Positions 33,324 through 42,990 of a stretch of DNA of 46,185 nucleotides are shown here, one piece after another (the first letter of the stretch is position 1; the number at the start of each line of letters is the position of its first letter). Below the pieces are notes generated by a model. The model had not been told where the DNA came from, searched no databases, and saw nothing but the letters and a program-made list of their open reading frames with translations. The stretch is taken from contig VXMH01000003.1 in NCBI GenBank assembly GCA_009841235.1, positions 1 to 46,185 of the forward strand, given 5' to 3'. The translations under genes were made by a program, and so were the position numbers. Source of the DNA: Caldilineaceae bacterium SB0661_bin_32. Lineage in GTDB: Bacteria; Chloroflexota; Anaerolineae; Caldilineales; Caldilineaceae.

Positions 33324-36164
33324 ATGCCCAACCGTTTCCCCTTTCTCGGGCTCGCCTTCCGCCGCCTCTACAGCCGGCCCAGCCTGACCCTGCTGTCCCT
33401 CCTCAGTATCGTCCTGGCCGTCGGCATGGTCGCCAGCATCCCCGTCTTCTCGCAGGGGGTCAGCTATCTCCTGCTACAGGACGAACTTGCCTCCATCGGC
33501 TCAATCTTCCACCGTCCTCCCCTCACAATGCGTTTCTACTTTATCGTCCCCAAGACCGCCGCTTTGCGGCTTGATAGCGCCCTGAGCCTTGAACACGACT
33601 TCCGCCGCATTGTCGAAAGAGAGACCGGTCTATCCGTCGCGGATACCCTCACCTACGTCGCCAGCCCCGGAATGACGATCCAGCCCGTCGACGATGAAAC
33701 CACTTACACCGAACTCAAAGAAAACATCATCGTCGAAAATGTACAGTTTGCCGTCGTCACGAATATTCGCGAGCGTATCGAAATCGTCGAGGGCCTTCCC
33801 TACGGGACCGAGACCGCCGACGGCACTGTAAACGTTTGGCTGTTCGAAGAAAAGGCCACCGAGCTGGGCTTTCAGGCCGGTGAAACTTACAACATGATCG
33901 AAGGCGTCTCCGGCAACGCAATCCCCATTACCGTCGCCGGTATATGGAGGCCGGCCGATCTCTCCGACTTCTACTGGTCCGCCACCACCATTTCCTGGCG
34001 CAAGCTCCTGCTCGTCACCGATAACGCCTATCGCCGTTCAGTCGAGCCTGCCGTCAGCCGCCGCACCGGAATTGCCGTCTGGTACCTCAGCCCCGACGAA
34101 GAGACGCTGAAGCTCCATCAGGCCGATACCGTCGCCCATGGCCTGCGCTCTGTGCCCGCCCGCGCCGATCTACGCTTCCCCGGCACAAAGATGGATGTCT
34201 CGCCTGAGCTGCCTCTGAACCGCTACCTGCAGCGACGAGCCAGCCTGTCCGCACTCCTGGTCGGCTTCAGCCTGCCTGCGCTCGGTCTGCTCCTCTTTTT
34301 CCTGTGGATCCTCTCGCACGTCACCGCCCAGTTCCAACAGGAAGAGGTCGCGATTCTCGCCTCGCGCGGGGCCGGCCGGCGTTTCGTTGCCTTTCTTATT
34401 TTGCTCGAAACGCTGCTCCTGCTCGCGGTCGGCATCCCTCTCGGTCTTGGCGCCGGCTATGTCATGGCCCGCGCCATGGGGCTGGCCTCCGGCTTTCTCG
34501 CCTTTACACCCCGCGCCGGCATCCCGGCCACCCTCTTCGAAGTCGACTGGCGCCTTATCGGGATGGCCGTCCTGCTGCTTGTCCTGGCGCGAGGCATCCC
34601 CGCCCTGCGCGCCGCCCGCGGCGGCATCGTCCAGCATCTGCGCGCCCGGTCCCGTCCGCACGCCGCGATTACGACCCTCCTGCTTGCCGGTGACGGCGCT
34701 CTCATCGTGCTTTCCTGGTATGCCTACCGCCAACTGAGCCAGCGCGGCACGCTCGGCATCATCGGCTGGGAGCCGAGCGGAGACCCCTTCCGAGATCCGC
34801 TCCTCCTCCTGACGCCTTCTCTCTTCGTCTTTACCTCAGCCCTCGTGCTGACCCATCTCTTCCCGCTGCTGATGGGGCCGGTGGACCGCCTCGGAAACCG
34901 GCTGCGCTCTTTCGTCGCCTACATGGGCCTCACCCAGTTGCACCGCCAGGGCCGGCACTACTCGGGCAGCCTCTTTCTGACAATGGTCTGTCTCAGCCTC
35001 GGCGCCTTTTACGCCTCGATGGCTCTCAGCCTCGACCAGTGGCTCGCCGACCGCATCCAATACCAAGTCGGCGCCGACTACCGCTTCCAGCAGGGAATTC
35101 CCCCTCCGGAGATGGGCGGCCCCAGCATGCCCGACGAAGAGCCGGATCCGGAGGTTGTCAGCGCCTGGCTGCTCCCGATCGACGACTACCTGGGGATCCC
35201 TGGCGTCGAAGATGCCACCCGCGTCGCCGTCTTCAAGACCAATACAAGCGTATCCCGGCAGATCGACGCCGTTTTTCTCGGGATCGACCGTTTCGACTTT
35301 CCCCGCATCGCCTTTCATCGTACCGATTTCAACCGGGCCTCCCTCGGCGAACTGATGAATCGACTCGGCATGTATCCTAACGGGATTCTCGTCTCGCGTA
35401 ATTTCCTGCGCCGCAGCCGCCTCCTCGAAGGCCAGACGACCAAGCTGACCATCTCCATTAACTACGGCTCCTTCGAGCACGAATTTCTGATCGTCGGTTC
35501 GTACGACTACTTTCCCACCGCCTATCCTGAGGATACAGAGGTCTTTGTCGGCAACCTGGACTACGTCTTCGAGCAGGTCGGTGATGAAAGTCTGCACCAG
35601 ATATGGATGAAGACCCGCGCCGACGCCGTCCCCGAGACAGTTGTAGAGAGCATCAAGGGGCTTGGGGTCTACCCTATTCGCATTCGCGATGCCCGCGCCC
35701 TTCTCACGCTGGACGAGGAAAGAGTTGAGCGCATCGGCCTCTACGGCATCCTCTCGGTCGGCTTTCTCGCCTCCACACTCCTCGCCAGCCTCGGTCTCCT
35801 GGTCTACACCTATGCCTCTCTCCAGGGGCGTCTGCAGCAGATCAGCGTCATGCGCGCCGTCGGCCTCAAGACGAAGCTCGTCCTCGCCATGGTCGGCGTC
35901 GAATACCTGGGTGTAATTCTTTTTGGCGTCCTCTGGGGCGTCGTCATCGGCATCGCCACCGCCTGGCTATTTGTGCCCTTCTTCCGCGTCAGCGGCGATC
36001 CGATCTTTGCCCTGCCGCCCTTTGTGCGCCACATCGCCTGGGTCCAGATCGGCATTCTCGCGCTCGTATTCGGTACAGCGCTCCTGGGTTCCCAGTCGAT
36101 TATTCTCTATTGGAGCACCCGCCGCGATCTTTTCCAGGTACTGCGCATGGGGCAGAGGGAGTAG
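33324..36164 (+). CDS. Double FtsX/MacB-type ABC transporter permease
   Basis: A 946-residue inner-membrane protein. A first span near residues 20-42 (LTLLSLLSIVLAVGMVASIPVFS) precedes a large periplasmic domain; a cluster of spans follows at about 300-460 (SALLVGFSLPALGLLLFFLWIL onward), then more spans near 490-580 and a second periplasmic domain, and finally three spans at about 810-940 (LYGILSVGFLASTLLASLGLLVY and IGILALVFGTALL). Thus two FtsX-like repeats lie in one chain. Such permeases with LolD-type ATPases move lipoproteins, lipids, peptides or drive envelope machines rather than classic import. The ATG directly follows the adaptor stop (TAGATG). Confidence 0.85.
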   Translation: MPNRFPFLGLAFRRLYSRPSLTLLSLLSIVLAVGMVASIPVFSQGVSYLLLQDELASIGSIFHRPPLTMRFYFIVPKTAALRLDSALSLEHDFRRIVERETGLSVADTLTYVASPGMTIQPVDDETTYTELKENIIVENVQFAVVTNIRERIEIVEGLPYGTETADGTVNVWLFEEKATELGFQAGETYNMIEGVSGNAIPITVAGIWRPADLSDFYWSATTISWRKLLLVTDNAYRRSVEPAVSRRTGIAVWYLSPDEETLKLHQADTVAHGLRSVPARADLRFPGTKMDVSPELPLNRYLQRRASLSALLVGFSLPALGLLLFFLWILSHVTAQFQQEEVAILASRGAGRRFVAFLILLETLLLLAVGIPLGLGAGYVMARAMGLASGFLAFTPRAGIPATLFEVDWRLIGMAVLLLVLARGIPALRAARGGIVQHLRARSRPHAAITTLLLAGDGALIVLSWYAYRQLSQRGTLGIIGWEPSGDPFRDPLLLLTPSLFVFTSALVLTHLFPLLMGPVDRLGNRLRSFVAYMGLTQLHRQGRHYSGSLFLTMVCLSLGAFYASMALSLDQWLADRIQYQVGADYRFQQGIPPPEMGGPSMPDEEPDPEVVSAWLLPIDDYLGIPGVEDATRVAVFKTNTSVSRQIDAVFLGIDRFDFPRIAFHRTDFNRASLGELMNRLGMYPNGILVSRNFLRRSRLLEGQTTKLTISINYGSFEHEFLIVGSYDYFPTAYPEDTEVFVGNLDYVFEQVGDESLHQIWMKTRADAVPETVVESIKGLGVYPIRIRDARALLTLDEERVERIGLYGILSVGFLASTLLASLGLLVYTYASLQGRLQQISVMRAVGLKTKLVLAMVGVEYLGVILFGVLWGVVIGIATAWLFVPFFRVSGDPIFALPPFVRHIAWVQIGILALVFGTALLGSQSIILYWSTRRDLFQVLRMGQRE

Positions 36165-36168
36165 CGCC

Positions 36169-38199
36169 ATGACCCGAACTGCGGCTGCAGACGGCACATC
36201 GCTGGTTGTCTGCGACAATCTGGTCAAAATCTATCAGATCGATGAAATCGAAGTCGTCGCGCTCCAGGGACTTGATCTTGAAATCCGCCGCGGCGAGATG
36301 ATGGCGATCATCGGCGCCAGCGGCAGCGGCAAATCCTCCCTTCTCAACATCATCGGCGGCCTCGACCGCCCCTCTGCCGGTCAGATCACCGTCAACGGCC
36401 GCAACCTGCTCAAGGCGCCCGACAAGGAGTTGGAGGACTACCGGCTGCACGACGTTGGCTTTGTCTGGCAGCAGTCGTCCCGCAACCTCATCCCCTATCT
36501 GACCGCACAGGAAAACGTTGAGCTGCCCATGATAGCAGCCCGTGACCGCGTCGCGCCTCCTTCAGAGCGCGCCCGTGAGCTGCTCGACGCCGTCGGACTG
36601 CTCACCCACAGCCACCACCGCCTCGGTCAACTCTCAGGCGGCCAGCAGCAGCGCGTCGCAATAGCCGTCGCCCTGGCCAATCAGCCGCAGATACTCCTCG
36701 CCGACGAACCGACGGGAGAGGTGGATTCAGTCACCGCCAACCAGATCTGGCAACTCCTTCGCGAACTGAATCGGCGCTACAATCTGACCAGCATCATCGT
36801 CAGCCACGACCGCGATATCGCCCGCGTTGTTGACCGCGTCATCGGGATCCGGGACGGCAAGATCAGCACCGAGATGGTGCGCCAGTCGCACGATGACCCG
36901 TCGGTGGAACACCCACCGGATGACGTAGACGACATCGATGGGAGCGAACCGTTCGCCGCCGGCGAGTCCGTTACCGGCGCCGGCAGCGCCAGCCTGCAAC
37001 TTGAAGAACGGGTCGTCCTCGACGCCGTCGGCCGGCTGCAGATGCCCAACGGGTACCTGGAACAGCGCGGCATCGGCCGCAGAGCAATCGTTCAACTGGT
37101 CGAAGACGGTATCCTTGTGCGGCAAGCGCAGGAACAGTTTCTCGCGGCCGCCGACTCTGACAAGACGGCTGGCTCGGCATTGGGCGCAGAGGACGATGCG
37201 GCCTGGGGTCAGGACCCCACGCCACGCCGCAGCACTCCGTGGTGGCGCCGGCTCTGGCGGCCTGCCCGCCGCGAAGTTGACAGAATTCCTATTCAGGAGC
37301 AGTCTGTCAACCCATGGGCCAGCGGCTCTGCCTCCCCCGCCGGAGACGGCGCAGACGATGCCACAAGCAGCCCGGGCGACACGCTGCAATGGAGCCAGGG
37401 CGCCGCATCCGCCCATCCTTCCTTGGGCGCCTCCGGACCCTCGCCGGACGAAAGTCTCGCCACCGACGAATCCAGCTCCTTTGCGATATCCGAATTCTAC
37501 AGAGGGCCGCTCGTTGAGGTCAGCGATCTCCAGCGTATCTACACCGTGGGTGATCAGGCCGTTCATGCTCTGCGCGGCATCGATCTGACCGTTTCCCGCC
37601 GCTGCTTTGCACTCTTCCGCGGCCGCTCGGGCTCCGGCAAAACGACCCTGCTCAACCTTATCGGCAGCCTGGACACGCCGACCGCCGGCCGCGTTTCGCT
37701 CTTCGGCCAGGATATCGACAGGCTGACCGCTGATGAATGCGCCCAGCTCCGCCAGCTCTATATTGGTTTTGTCTTCCAAGCCTTTTCTTTAATCCCGACC
37801 CTGTCGGCCCAGGAAAACGTCGAAATGACCCTCCGCATCCTCGGAATCTCCGCTGCGGAGCGCCGCCGCCGCGCCTCCTACTGTCTCTCCCTGGTAGGGC
37901 TTGGCCGCTGGGCCGACCACCGTCCGTTCGAAATGTCAGGCGGCCAGCAGCAGCGGCTCTCGATCGCCCGCGCCCTGGCGCACGGCCCCGCGATGCTGAT
38001 CGCGGACGAGCCGACCAGCGACCTGGACAGCGAAACGGGCCGCCAGATTCTGCAACTTTTCGCCCGGCTGGTGCAGGAGGAGGGAATCACCGTCCTGATG
38101 GCCAGCCATGATCCGGCCAGCGACGACTTTGCCACCGAGGTATACGAGCTTCAGGATGGCGAAATAGCCAACCATATCACAAACGGCCAGTCGAACTAA
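36169..38199 (+). CDS. ABC transporter ATPase with two fused LolD/MacB-type ATP-binding domains
   Basis: A 676-residue protein with two complete nucleotide-binding domains in one chain. Domain 1 (about 10-235): Walker A GASGSGKSS (49-57), signature LSGGQQQR (155-162), Walker B ILLADEP, H-loop VSHD. Domain 2 (about 446-676): Walker A GRSGSGKTT, signature MSGGQQQR, Walker B MLIADEP, ASHD. The linker of some 205 residues is Ser/Pro/Asp-rich with a small ordered piece (LEERVVLDAVGRLQMPNGYLEQRGIGRRAIV). ATG 36169 lies 4 bp after the permease stop; frames further upstream overlap that gene. Both halves keep all motifs, so the fusion should give an intact ATPase pair for the double-FtsX permease. 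Confidence 0.85.
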   Translation: MTRTAAADGTSLVVCDNLVKIYQIDEIEVVALQGLDLEIRRGEMMAIIGASGSGKSSLLNIIGGLDRPSAGQITVNGRNLLKAPDKELEDYRLHDVGFVWQQSSRNLIPYLTAQENVELPMIAARDRVAPPSERARELLDAVGLLTHSHHRLGQLSGGQQQRVAIAVALANQPQILLADEPTGEVDSVTANQIWQLLRELNRRYNLTSIIVSHDRDIARVVDRVIGIRDGKISTEMVRQSHDDPSVEHPPDDVDDIDGSEPFAAGESVTGAGSASLQLEERVVLDAVGRLQMPNGYLEQRGIGRRAIVQLVEDGILVRQAQEQFLAAADSDKTAGSALGAEDDAAWGQDPTPRRSTPWWRRLWRPARREVDRIPIQEQSVNPWASGSASPAGDGADDATSSPGDTLQWSQGAASAHPSLGASGPSPDESLATDESSSFAISEFYRGPLVEVSDLQRIYTVGDQAVHALRGIDLTVSRRCFALFRGRSGSGKTTLLNLIGSLDTPTAGRVSLFGQDIDRLTADECAQLRQLYIGFVFQAFSLIPTLSAQENVEMTLRILGISAAERRRRASYCLSLVGLGRWADHRPFEMSGGQQQRLSIARALAHGPAMLIADEPTSDLDSETGRQILQLFARLVQEEGITVLMASHDPASDDFATEVYELQDGEIANHITNGQSN

Positions 38200-38254
38200 A
38201 GAACTGTCTCAGTCCCTTCCAATTGTAGCAACCGCCCGCACAGGAGAGCTCAAC

Positions 38255-39283
38255 ATGGGCCAGACCCGTCGCGTCGCCATCGCTGGCTGCCACCGCATGC
38301 TCGATAGAAGACCCGCCAATCACAACTTTGCCACCGCCTTCGACGCCGTGCCCGAGACCGAAATCGTTGCCGTCTTCGACCTCGGCGCCGAAACACGCCA
38401 GGAATTCACCGACTGCTGGGGGGACAAAGTCGCTGCCTACGACAATTTTGAAAGCATGCTGCAGCAGGAACAGCCCGAAATCCTCTGCCTCGCCACCAGT
38501 CAGAAGATGCATGCCGATCAGATTCAACAGGCCGTCGAATTCGGTGTGCGGGGGATCCTGTGCGACAAACCTTTGGCGACCAGTCTTTCCGAAGCCGACC
38601 GCCTGCTCGACGCCTGCCGCACCGCCGGCGTCCCGCTGGCCCTCGGGCTGGACCGCCGCTGGCTCGTCTCCTACCGCCGCCTCGCCGAACTCCTGCGCGA
38701 CGGCATCGTCGGCCAGCTGCAGTCGCTGATCATCTACGGCATCCCCAACCTGATCAACCACGGCTGTCACTGGTATGACGCCGCTCTCCACCTGGCCGGC
38801 GATCTCGAACCCCAGTGGGTAAGCGGCTTCGTCGAAGATCTCTCCGCCGAGCCGCCCGGTTCTCGGCGCCTTCTCGATCCGACCGGCCGCTGTATCGTCG
38901 GGCTGGAGGAAGGCGTCCATCTCTATTTCACGCCCGGCGGCAGCCAGCGGCCCTCCTTCGACGTCATCGGCGAGCAGGGCCGGCTCACGATCATGGACGA
39001 TGGCCGTCAGGCGTGGCAGTGGCAAGAGGCCGCCGCGCCGCCGCAACCCCTTGCCATCCCCCAACCCGCCGGCGATTTCCCCTCGGGCGTCGCCATCGTG
39101 CGCGACCTGGTCGAAGCCGTCGCCAGCGGCGGCAGGACCGCCTGCGACGTGGAAGAGGCCCGCCGCGCGACCGAGATCGGCTTCGCAGTCCACCTGTCGC
39201 ATGCGCGCCAAGGCGCGCGCATCGACCTGCCCGCCGCCGACCGCGAGCTGTCCATTCCTTCGTTTCCGTGGGGAAATGAGTAG
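38255..39283 (+). CDS. Gfo/Idh/MocA-family oxidoreductase
   Basis: A 342-residue NAD(P)-dependent dehydrogenase. The nucleotide-binding strand is VAIAGCHRM, unusual because GCHRM replaces the common GxGxxG pattern. Further features are VAVFDLGAETRQEF, LATSQKMHADQ, DKPLATSLSEAD (the DKP form of the EKP motif with its Lys), LDRRWLVSYR and NHGCHWYDAALHLAGD with the putative catalytic His. It acts on a sugar, sugar acid or cyclitol of unknown identity. AGGAG precedes the ATG, 55 bp after the ATPase, so it may be read from the same transcript. It converges with the aminotransferase gene, separated by only 22 bp. Confidence 0.85.
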   Translation: MGQTRRVAIAGCHRMLDRRPANHNFATAFDAVPETEIVAVFDLGAETRQEFTDCWGDKVAAYDNFESMLQQEQPEILCLATSQKMHADQIQQAVEFGVRGILCDKPLATSLSEADRLLDACRTAGVPLALGLDRRWLVSYRRLAELLRDGIVGQLQSLIIYGIPNLINHGCHWYDAALHLAGDLEPQWVSGFVEDLSAEPPGSRRLLDPTGRCIVGLEEGVHLYFTPGGSQRPSFDVIGEQGRLTIMDDGRQAWQWQEAAAPPQPLAIPQPAGDFPSGVAIVRDLVEAVASGGRTACDVEEARRATEIGFAVHLSHARQGARIDLPAADRELSIPSFPWGNE

Positions 39284-39305
39284 GGGTGTCCCGCACCCAG
39301 CTTCG

Positions 39306-40565
39306 TCAGCCAGCCCGGTAGGCTGCCGCCACCTTCTGAAAAATGGCGACTACGTCGTCAATCTCCCGCGTGCTCCAGTTCTCATGCAGCGAAAATGTAA
39401 AGTGGCTCTTCAGCATCGCCTGCGCGTTGGGGCAGGGAAACTCTCGATTCGGATCGCCCTCGTATAGCGGGCTGGCCCAGGGGTAGCCACTGCTGCCAAA
39501 GACCCGGCGCTCCGTGTACCACGACTGCCGGTGCGGCATCCCATACCGGTAGTCGTCCGTCACAGGCAGGCCCTCCGCGCGCAGGCTCTCGCAAAACCTC
39601 TCCTTGTCACACGCCGCCCGCTCCGGGTAAAACGCCACCGGTATAAACCAGTTGCTGGATTCGACCTCCCGCGCCGTCCGCCTCAACGCGATCATCTCCA
39701 GGTCCGCCGTTCCTTCGATCAGCTGGCCGACGATCGCCTTTCTGCGTTCGATCATCTCCGGCAATTTGCGGAGCTGAATCAGGCCAAACACGGCTGCAAG
39801 ATCAGTCTGGTTGAAATTCAGCGTCGCCTGCATGTTCGTGGCGCCTTCCGGCAAAAAATGGGGCTTGCCGCGGTCGGCCATCCGCCGCACCGACTGGTAA
39901 AGCGCCTCATCCCGGGTGAAGACCATGCCGCCCTGCCCCCCCGAGCTGTGGTTCTTCCCCGAATTCGTCGAAAAGGCCGACAGGTCGCCAAAGCTCCCCG
40001 CCAGCTGACCCTTGAACCGCGCACCGTGCGCCTGCGCACAGTCTTCGATCACCGGAATCCCATGCCGCTCCGCCAGCTCCATGATCCCGGTCATGTCGGC
40101 CGGATCGCCCGCGATATGGGGTATGACAATCGCACTTGTGCGCGGCGAGATCAGCTCCTCAACCTGCTCCGGACCCGTATTAAAGCTGCCAGGCGCAGAG
40201 TCGGCAATCATCGGGATCATGCTCTGCAGCGGGATCGGCATGATCCCGCCGGGGTCCGTAAAGGGGCCGATGATGACCTCGCTGAATGCCTCAAGTTCCA
40301 GGGCCAGCAGCGCCACGTATATCGCAGCCGATCCCGAACTGACCGCGTCCGCGTACCCGCCCCCCAGGTACTCTGCAAACGCCGCGCAATAGGCCTCCTC
40401 CTCCTCACCCTGGTAGGCGCCGAGCGCCCCCGTGGCAAGTACCTTGTCCATATACGCGCCGACCGCATCCCTTTCCTCGCTCCCAATGTGCCCGCGCGCC
40501 GGCAACGGCGCCTCCCGCACCGGAGGCCCGCCATCTATGGCCAGCTTATCGACAACGTCTCCCAT
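39306..40565 (-). CDS. DegT/DnrJ/EryC1/StrS-family aminotransferase
   Basis: A 419-residue PLP-dependent sugar aminotransferase. EDCAQAHGA contains the Asp (D175) that contacts the PLP pyridine nitrogen, and FSTNSGKNHSSGGQGGMV holds K204, which should form the Schiff base, followed by the Gly-rich signature. Family members put an amino group on keto-sugars, usually nucleotide sugars, for glycan or antibiotic synthesis. Here the neighbours are degradative (heparinase II/III upstream), so the substrate may be different. It starts 3 bp after the heparinase stop, with GGAGG inside that gene; translational coupling is likely. No signal peptide, as expected. Confidence 0.87.
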   Translation of the reverse strand: MGDVVDKLAIDGGPPVREAPLPARGHIGSEERDAVGAYMDKVLATGALGAYQGEEEEAYCAAFAEYLGGGYADAVSSGSAAIYVALLALELEAFSEVIIGPFTDPGGIMPIPLQSMIPMIADSAPGSFNTGPEQVEELISPRTSAIVIPHIAGDPADMTGIMELAERHGIPVIEDCAQAHGARFKGQLAGSFGDLSAFSTNSGKNHSSGGQGGMVFTRDEALYQSVRRMADRGKPHFLPEGATNMQATLNFNQTDLAAVFGLIQLRKLPEMIERRKAIVGQLIEGTADLEMIALRRTAREVESSNWFIPVAFYPERAACDKERFCESLRAEGLPVTDDYRYGMPHRQSWYTERRVFGSSGYPWASPLYEGDPNREFPCPNAQAMLKSHFTFSLHENWSTREIDDVVAIFQKVAAAYRAG

Positions 40566-40568
40566 TTT

Positions 40569-42725
40569 TCAATCCTCCAGGTTGTATTCGAAACGGCTGC
40601 TGGCCGGCAGGTCGCCCAGCCAGGGGGGGACTTCCACTTCCGACCCCGAGCGGACAATCCACAGATCCTTATTTCCCGGCCCTTCCACCGTACAGGCGGC
40701 CCAGCCATCCCCACTCAGGTCGCAGCCATGCCACGTGACCGAGACGATTCGGGGTACATCCCTGTAAGGATGAAATACGCTGACAAAGGCCGTGCGGGAC
40801 GCCGTTCGCTGGCGGATAATCAGGTCCTGCAGATCCTCCGCCGGGTTCCCAGGCGCCGGCCCCGCATAGAGAATCGTCCCGTCCATTTCGGCCATGAAGA
40901 GTTTCATGCCCGTTTTCCCGAACTGCCAGTCTAAAGCGATACTGTCTAGCGCCGGTCGGGTGCTTAAATCCCCAATGTATTCGTATCCGTCCCCCTCAAT
41001 TTCGGCGGGCACTATCGGAACGCCATCGCCAAGCGGCGCCAACACGCCGCGATTGCGAAAGATCCAGTCGATTCGGCGCTCTTTCCCGGCGTCAACCAGG
41101 AAAATGTCCAGGAAGTAGTCGCCATGCGCCAGGACCGCCCTGCGCATTCCGGCTCCATTATAGACTTCGGGCGCTTCTTCGTCGACACCGTATGTGGGCG
41201 CGTCGATACCGGATACAGTGTCTTCTCCCCATCTGATCGCAGCGTCGGCGATCTGGAACGGCCCGTCAGCCCGAAAGGCAATGCTCCGACCCGCGCCCGC
41301 CGGCTGTGATTTGCCATCCAGCACAACGGTGTTATGACTGACCGTCTGGCGGTACCAGCCTTGAAACAGGTCGATCCCGTATCCAGGGGTCCCCAGGTCC
41401 GGCGACTGCCGTTCGCCCCATGCGTACACAGACAGCCCCAGCTTGTCCGGGTGCCCGTGGCCGCCGCCGTGAACCCCGTACTTGAGAAAAACATAGTGCT
41501 CAGTCGCTTCCGACCGCAGCGCCTCCCCTTGCGGCTGCGTACGCAGAATCGCATAGCCGGAGGCCGGCATCTGGACACTGGGGAGCGCGAGACCCTCTTC
41601 CGTTCCGGCTTCCAGCTCGGCAACCCCGTACAGAAGTGCGTCCAGGCTTTCCCGCGGCCCGTGTCGATAGGCCCGCGCCAGCACCTGGCCGAATAACGGT
41701 TCTTCGAACCAGGCGTTTCCAATCTCATAGAAGGCCGGCGCTTTGGGAACGCCGTGGCAGCAGTCGCCGTTCAGGCCGGTGAAGTACCAGCAGTCATTCG
41801 TCGCCGGCAGGCTGCCATCCGGGTAAGCGCACAACACCGGCGCCCGCAGCACAGCCGCCAGCGAGGGGTGCTGCCGCAGGTCCCAGTCCGGCAAGTTGGC
41901 CGTCGCCTTCGCCAGCAGCAGCAACGCCGCCACAGTGTAGAAGTGGTAGCTGAACGAGCCCTCGAACCAGAGACCGTCAGCCAGAATTCCCTCCCGCGCC
42001 TGAGTATGAAAACCGTACTGCCCGTCAATCGCGAAGTCCAGCAGCTCATCACGCCCGGTCACCGCCCCGATCGTCCCGATGGCCGCGTTGTGCCAGCAGG
42101 CAAAGTTATGGATCCCGCCAAAATGACGCGCCATCAGAAAGTCGGCCGCAGGAACCAGTAGCCTGTCAACAATCTCCCTTTCCTGCGCAGCGCTGAGCGT
42201 GGACCGGACCATGTCGAAAGACCACGCCAGCGGAATCGACCACACCGCTTCGTCCAAGGTACTGAACTGGGCAACGCCATGGTTCTCCGGCCGCCAGCCT
42301 GAATATGCTTTGTACCCATCGTACGCTTCAGCATAGCCGAACAGGATCTCCTGCACGCTCTGCCGGTTTCGCTCCGCTCCCTCCAACTTCCACAGCACCG
42401 CCAGCCGCAGCGCCGACTCCGCCAGCCTGTTGTTGACCGACCAGCGCCACGCCGAGTCAAACGGCTCCCCGCTGAACGTCGCGCCGTCAACCGGGCAGCG
42501 ATGGAGGGTGGGCGAGTCCGGCTCAAAGATCAACTGCACCGCGTGCTGCGGGCAGAAGTAGTCGTGATAATACCCGCCTGGCAACGTCTGCACGCCGACC
42601 GGACGAGCAAAGTAATCCTCTACTTCATGACGCAGCAACTTCATTGCGGCCGCGAACTGCGACAACTCCGCTTTGCGCCGGATATGCGACCACTGTTCGT
42701 CAGAGATAAGTATTGTGTTGGTCAT
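40569..42725 (-). CDS. Heparinase II/III family polysaccharide lyase-like protein
   Basis: A 718-residue protein. The N-terminal half (about 50-340) is an alpha-helical toroid typical of alginate_lyase/hepar_II_III enzymes (for example LAVLWKLEGAERNRQSV, HNFACWHNAAIGTI), followed by a beta-sandwich with FLKYGVHGGGHGHPDKLGLSVYAWGE and SHNTVVLDGKSQ, the His-rich segment usual at the catalytic cleft of the family. No signal peptide is seen, so it may act inside the cell on imported oligosaccharides. ATG 42725 is preferred over the earlier frame start. It is followed directly by the DegT-like gene. Predicted activity: beta-elimination of a uronic-acid polysaccharide; substrate unknown. Confidence 0.85.
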   Translation of the reverse strand: MTNTILISDEQWSHIRRKAELSQFAAAMKLLRHEVEDYFARPVGVQTLPGGYYHDYFCPQHAVQLIFEPDSPTLHRCPVDGATFSGEPFDSAWRWSVNNRLAESALRLAVLWKLEGAERNRQSVQEILFGYAEAYDGYKAYSGWRPENHGVAQFSTLDEAVWSIPLAWSFDMVRSTLSAAQEREIVDRLLVPAADFLMARHFGGIHNFACWHNAAIGTIGAVTGRDELLDFAIDGQYGFHTQAREGILADGLWFEGSFSYHFYTVAALLLLAKATANLPDWDLRQHPSLAAVLRAPVLCAYPDGSLPATNDCWYFTGLNGDCCHGVPKAPAFYEIGNAWFEEPLFGQVLARAYRHGPRESLDALLYGVAELEAGTEEGLALPSVQMPASGYAILRTQPQGEALRSEATEHYVFLKYGVHGGGHGHPDKLGLSVYAWGERQSPDLGTPGYGIDLFQGWYRQTVSHNTVVLDGKSQPAGAGRSIAFRADGPFQIADAAIRWGEDTVSGIDAPTYGVDEEAPEVYNGAGMRRAVLAHGDYFLDIFLVDAGKERRIDWIFRNRGVLAPLGDGVPIVPAEIEGDGYEYIGDLSTRPALDSIALDWQFGKTGMKLFMAEMDGTILYAGPAPGNPAEDLQDLIIRQRTASRTAFVSVFHPYRDVPRIVSVTWHGCDLSGDGWAACTVEGPGNKDLWIVRSGSEVEVPPWLGDLPASSRFEYNLED

Positions 42726-42872
42726 ACCGTGGCCTGTACGTGAAGTCAGCGAGCGCACTGGAAAGGCCTACCCGCCTCATATTAGCTTCAATTTGAGCGC
42801 AACAGTTAAGACTGCCTGTCCGGTTTCACATGGCCCGAAATGTCAGGACACATAGATTGTAAAGCACCTACT

Positions 42873-42900
42873 TTGAATTAGTGCTTGAACGCTTTAGAAT
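42873..42900 (+). promoter_or_regulatory. Predicted promoter of the Fic remnant
   Basis: TTGAAT (42873-42878), 16-bp spacer, TAGAAT (42895-42900), about 90 bp before the fic fragment. The surrounding 42759-42990 is AT-richer than the flanks and has no other gene. Confidence 0.45.
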
Positions 42901-42990
42901 CTCTTCAGGCCTTCCCTACTCTCCGATGCCGATCTCAAAACTGTCTTTATCTGAAGACCCTTGGAGCGGCATGAGGCTGGAAAGTTTCCT

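Noticed and set aside
37000..37500. Two ATPase genes joined by a sequencing error
   Set aside because: The frame is open across the whole linker and the linker has no ribosome site plus start directly before the second domain, so a fusion is the simpler reading; kept as a caveat.
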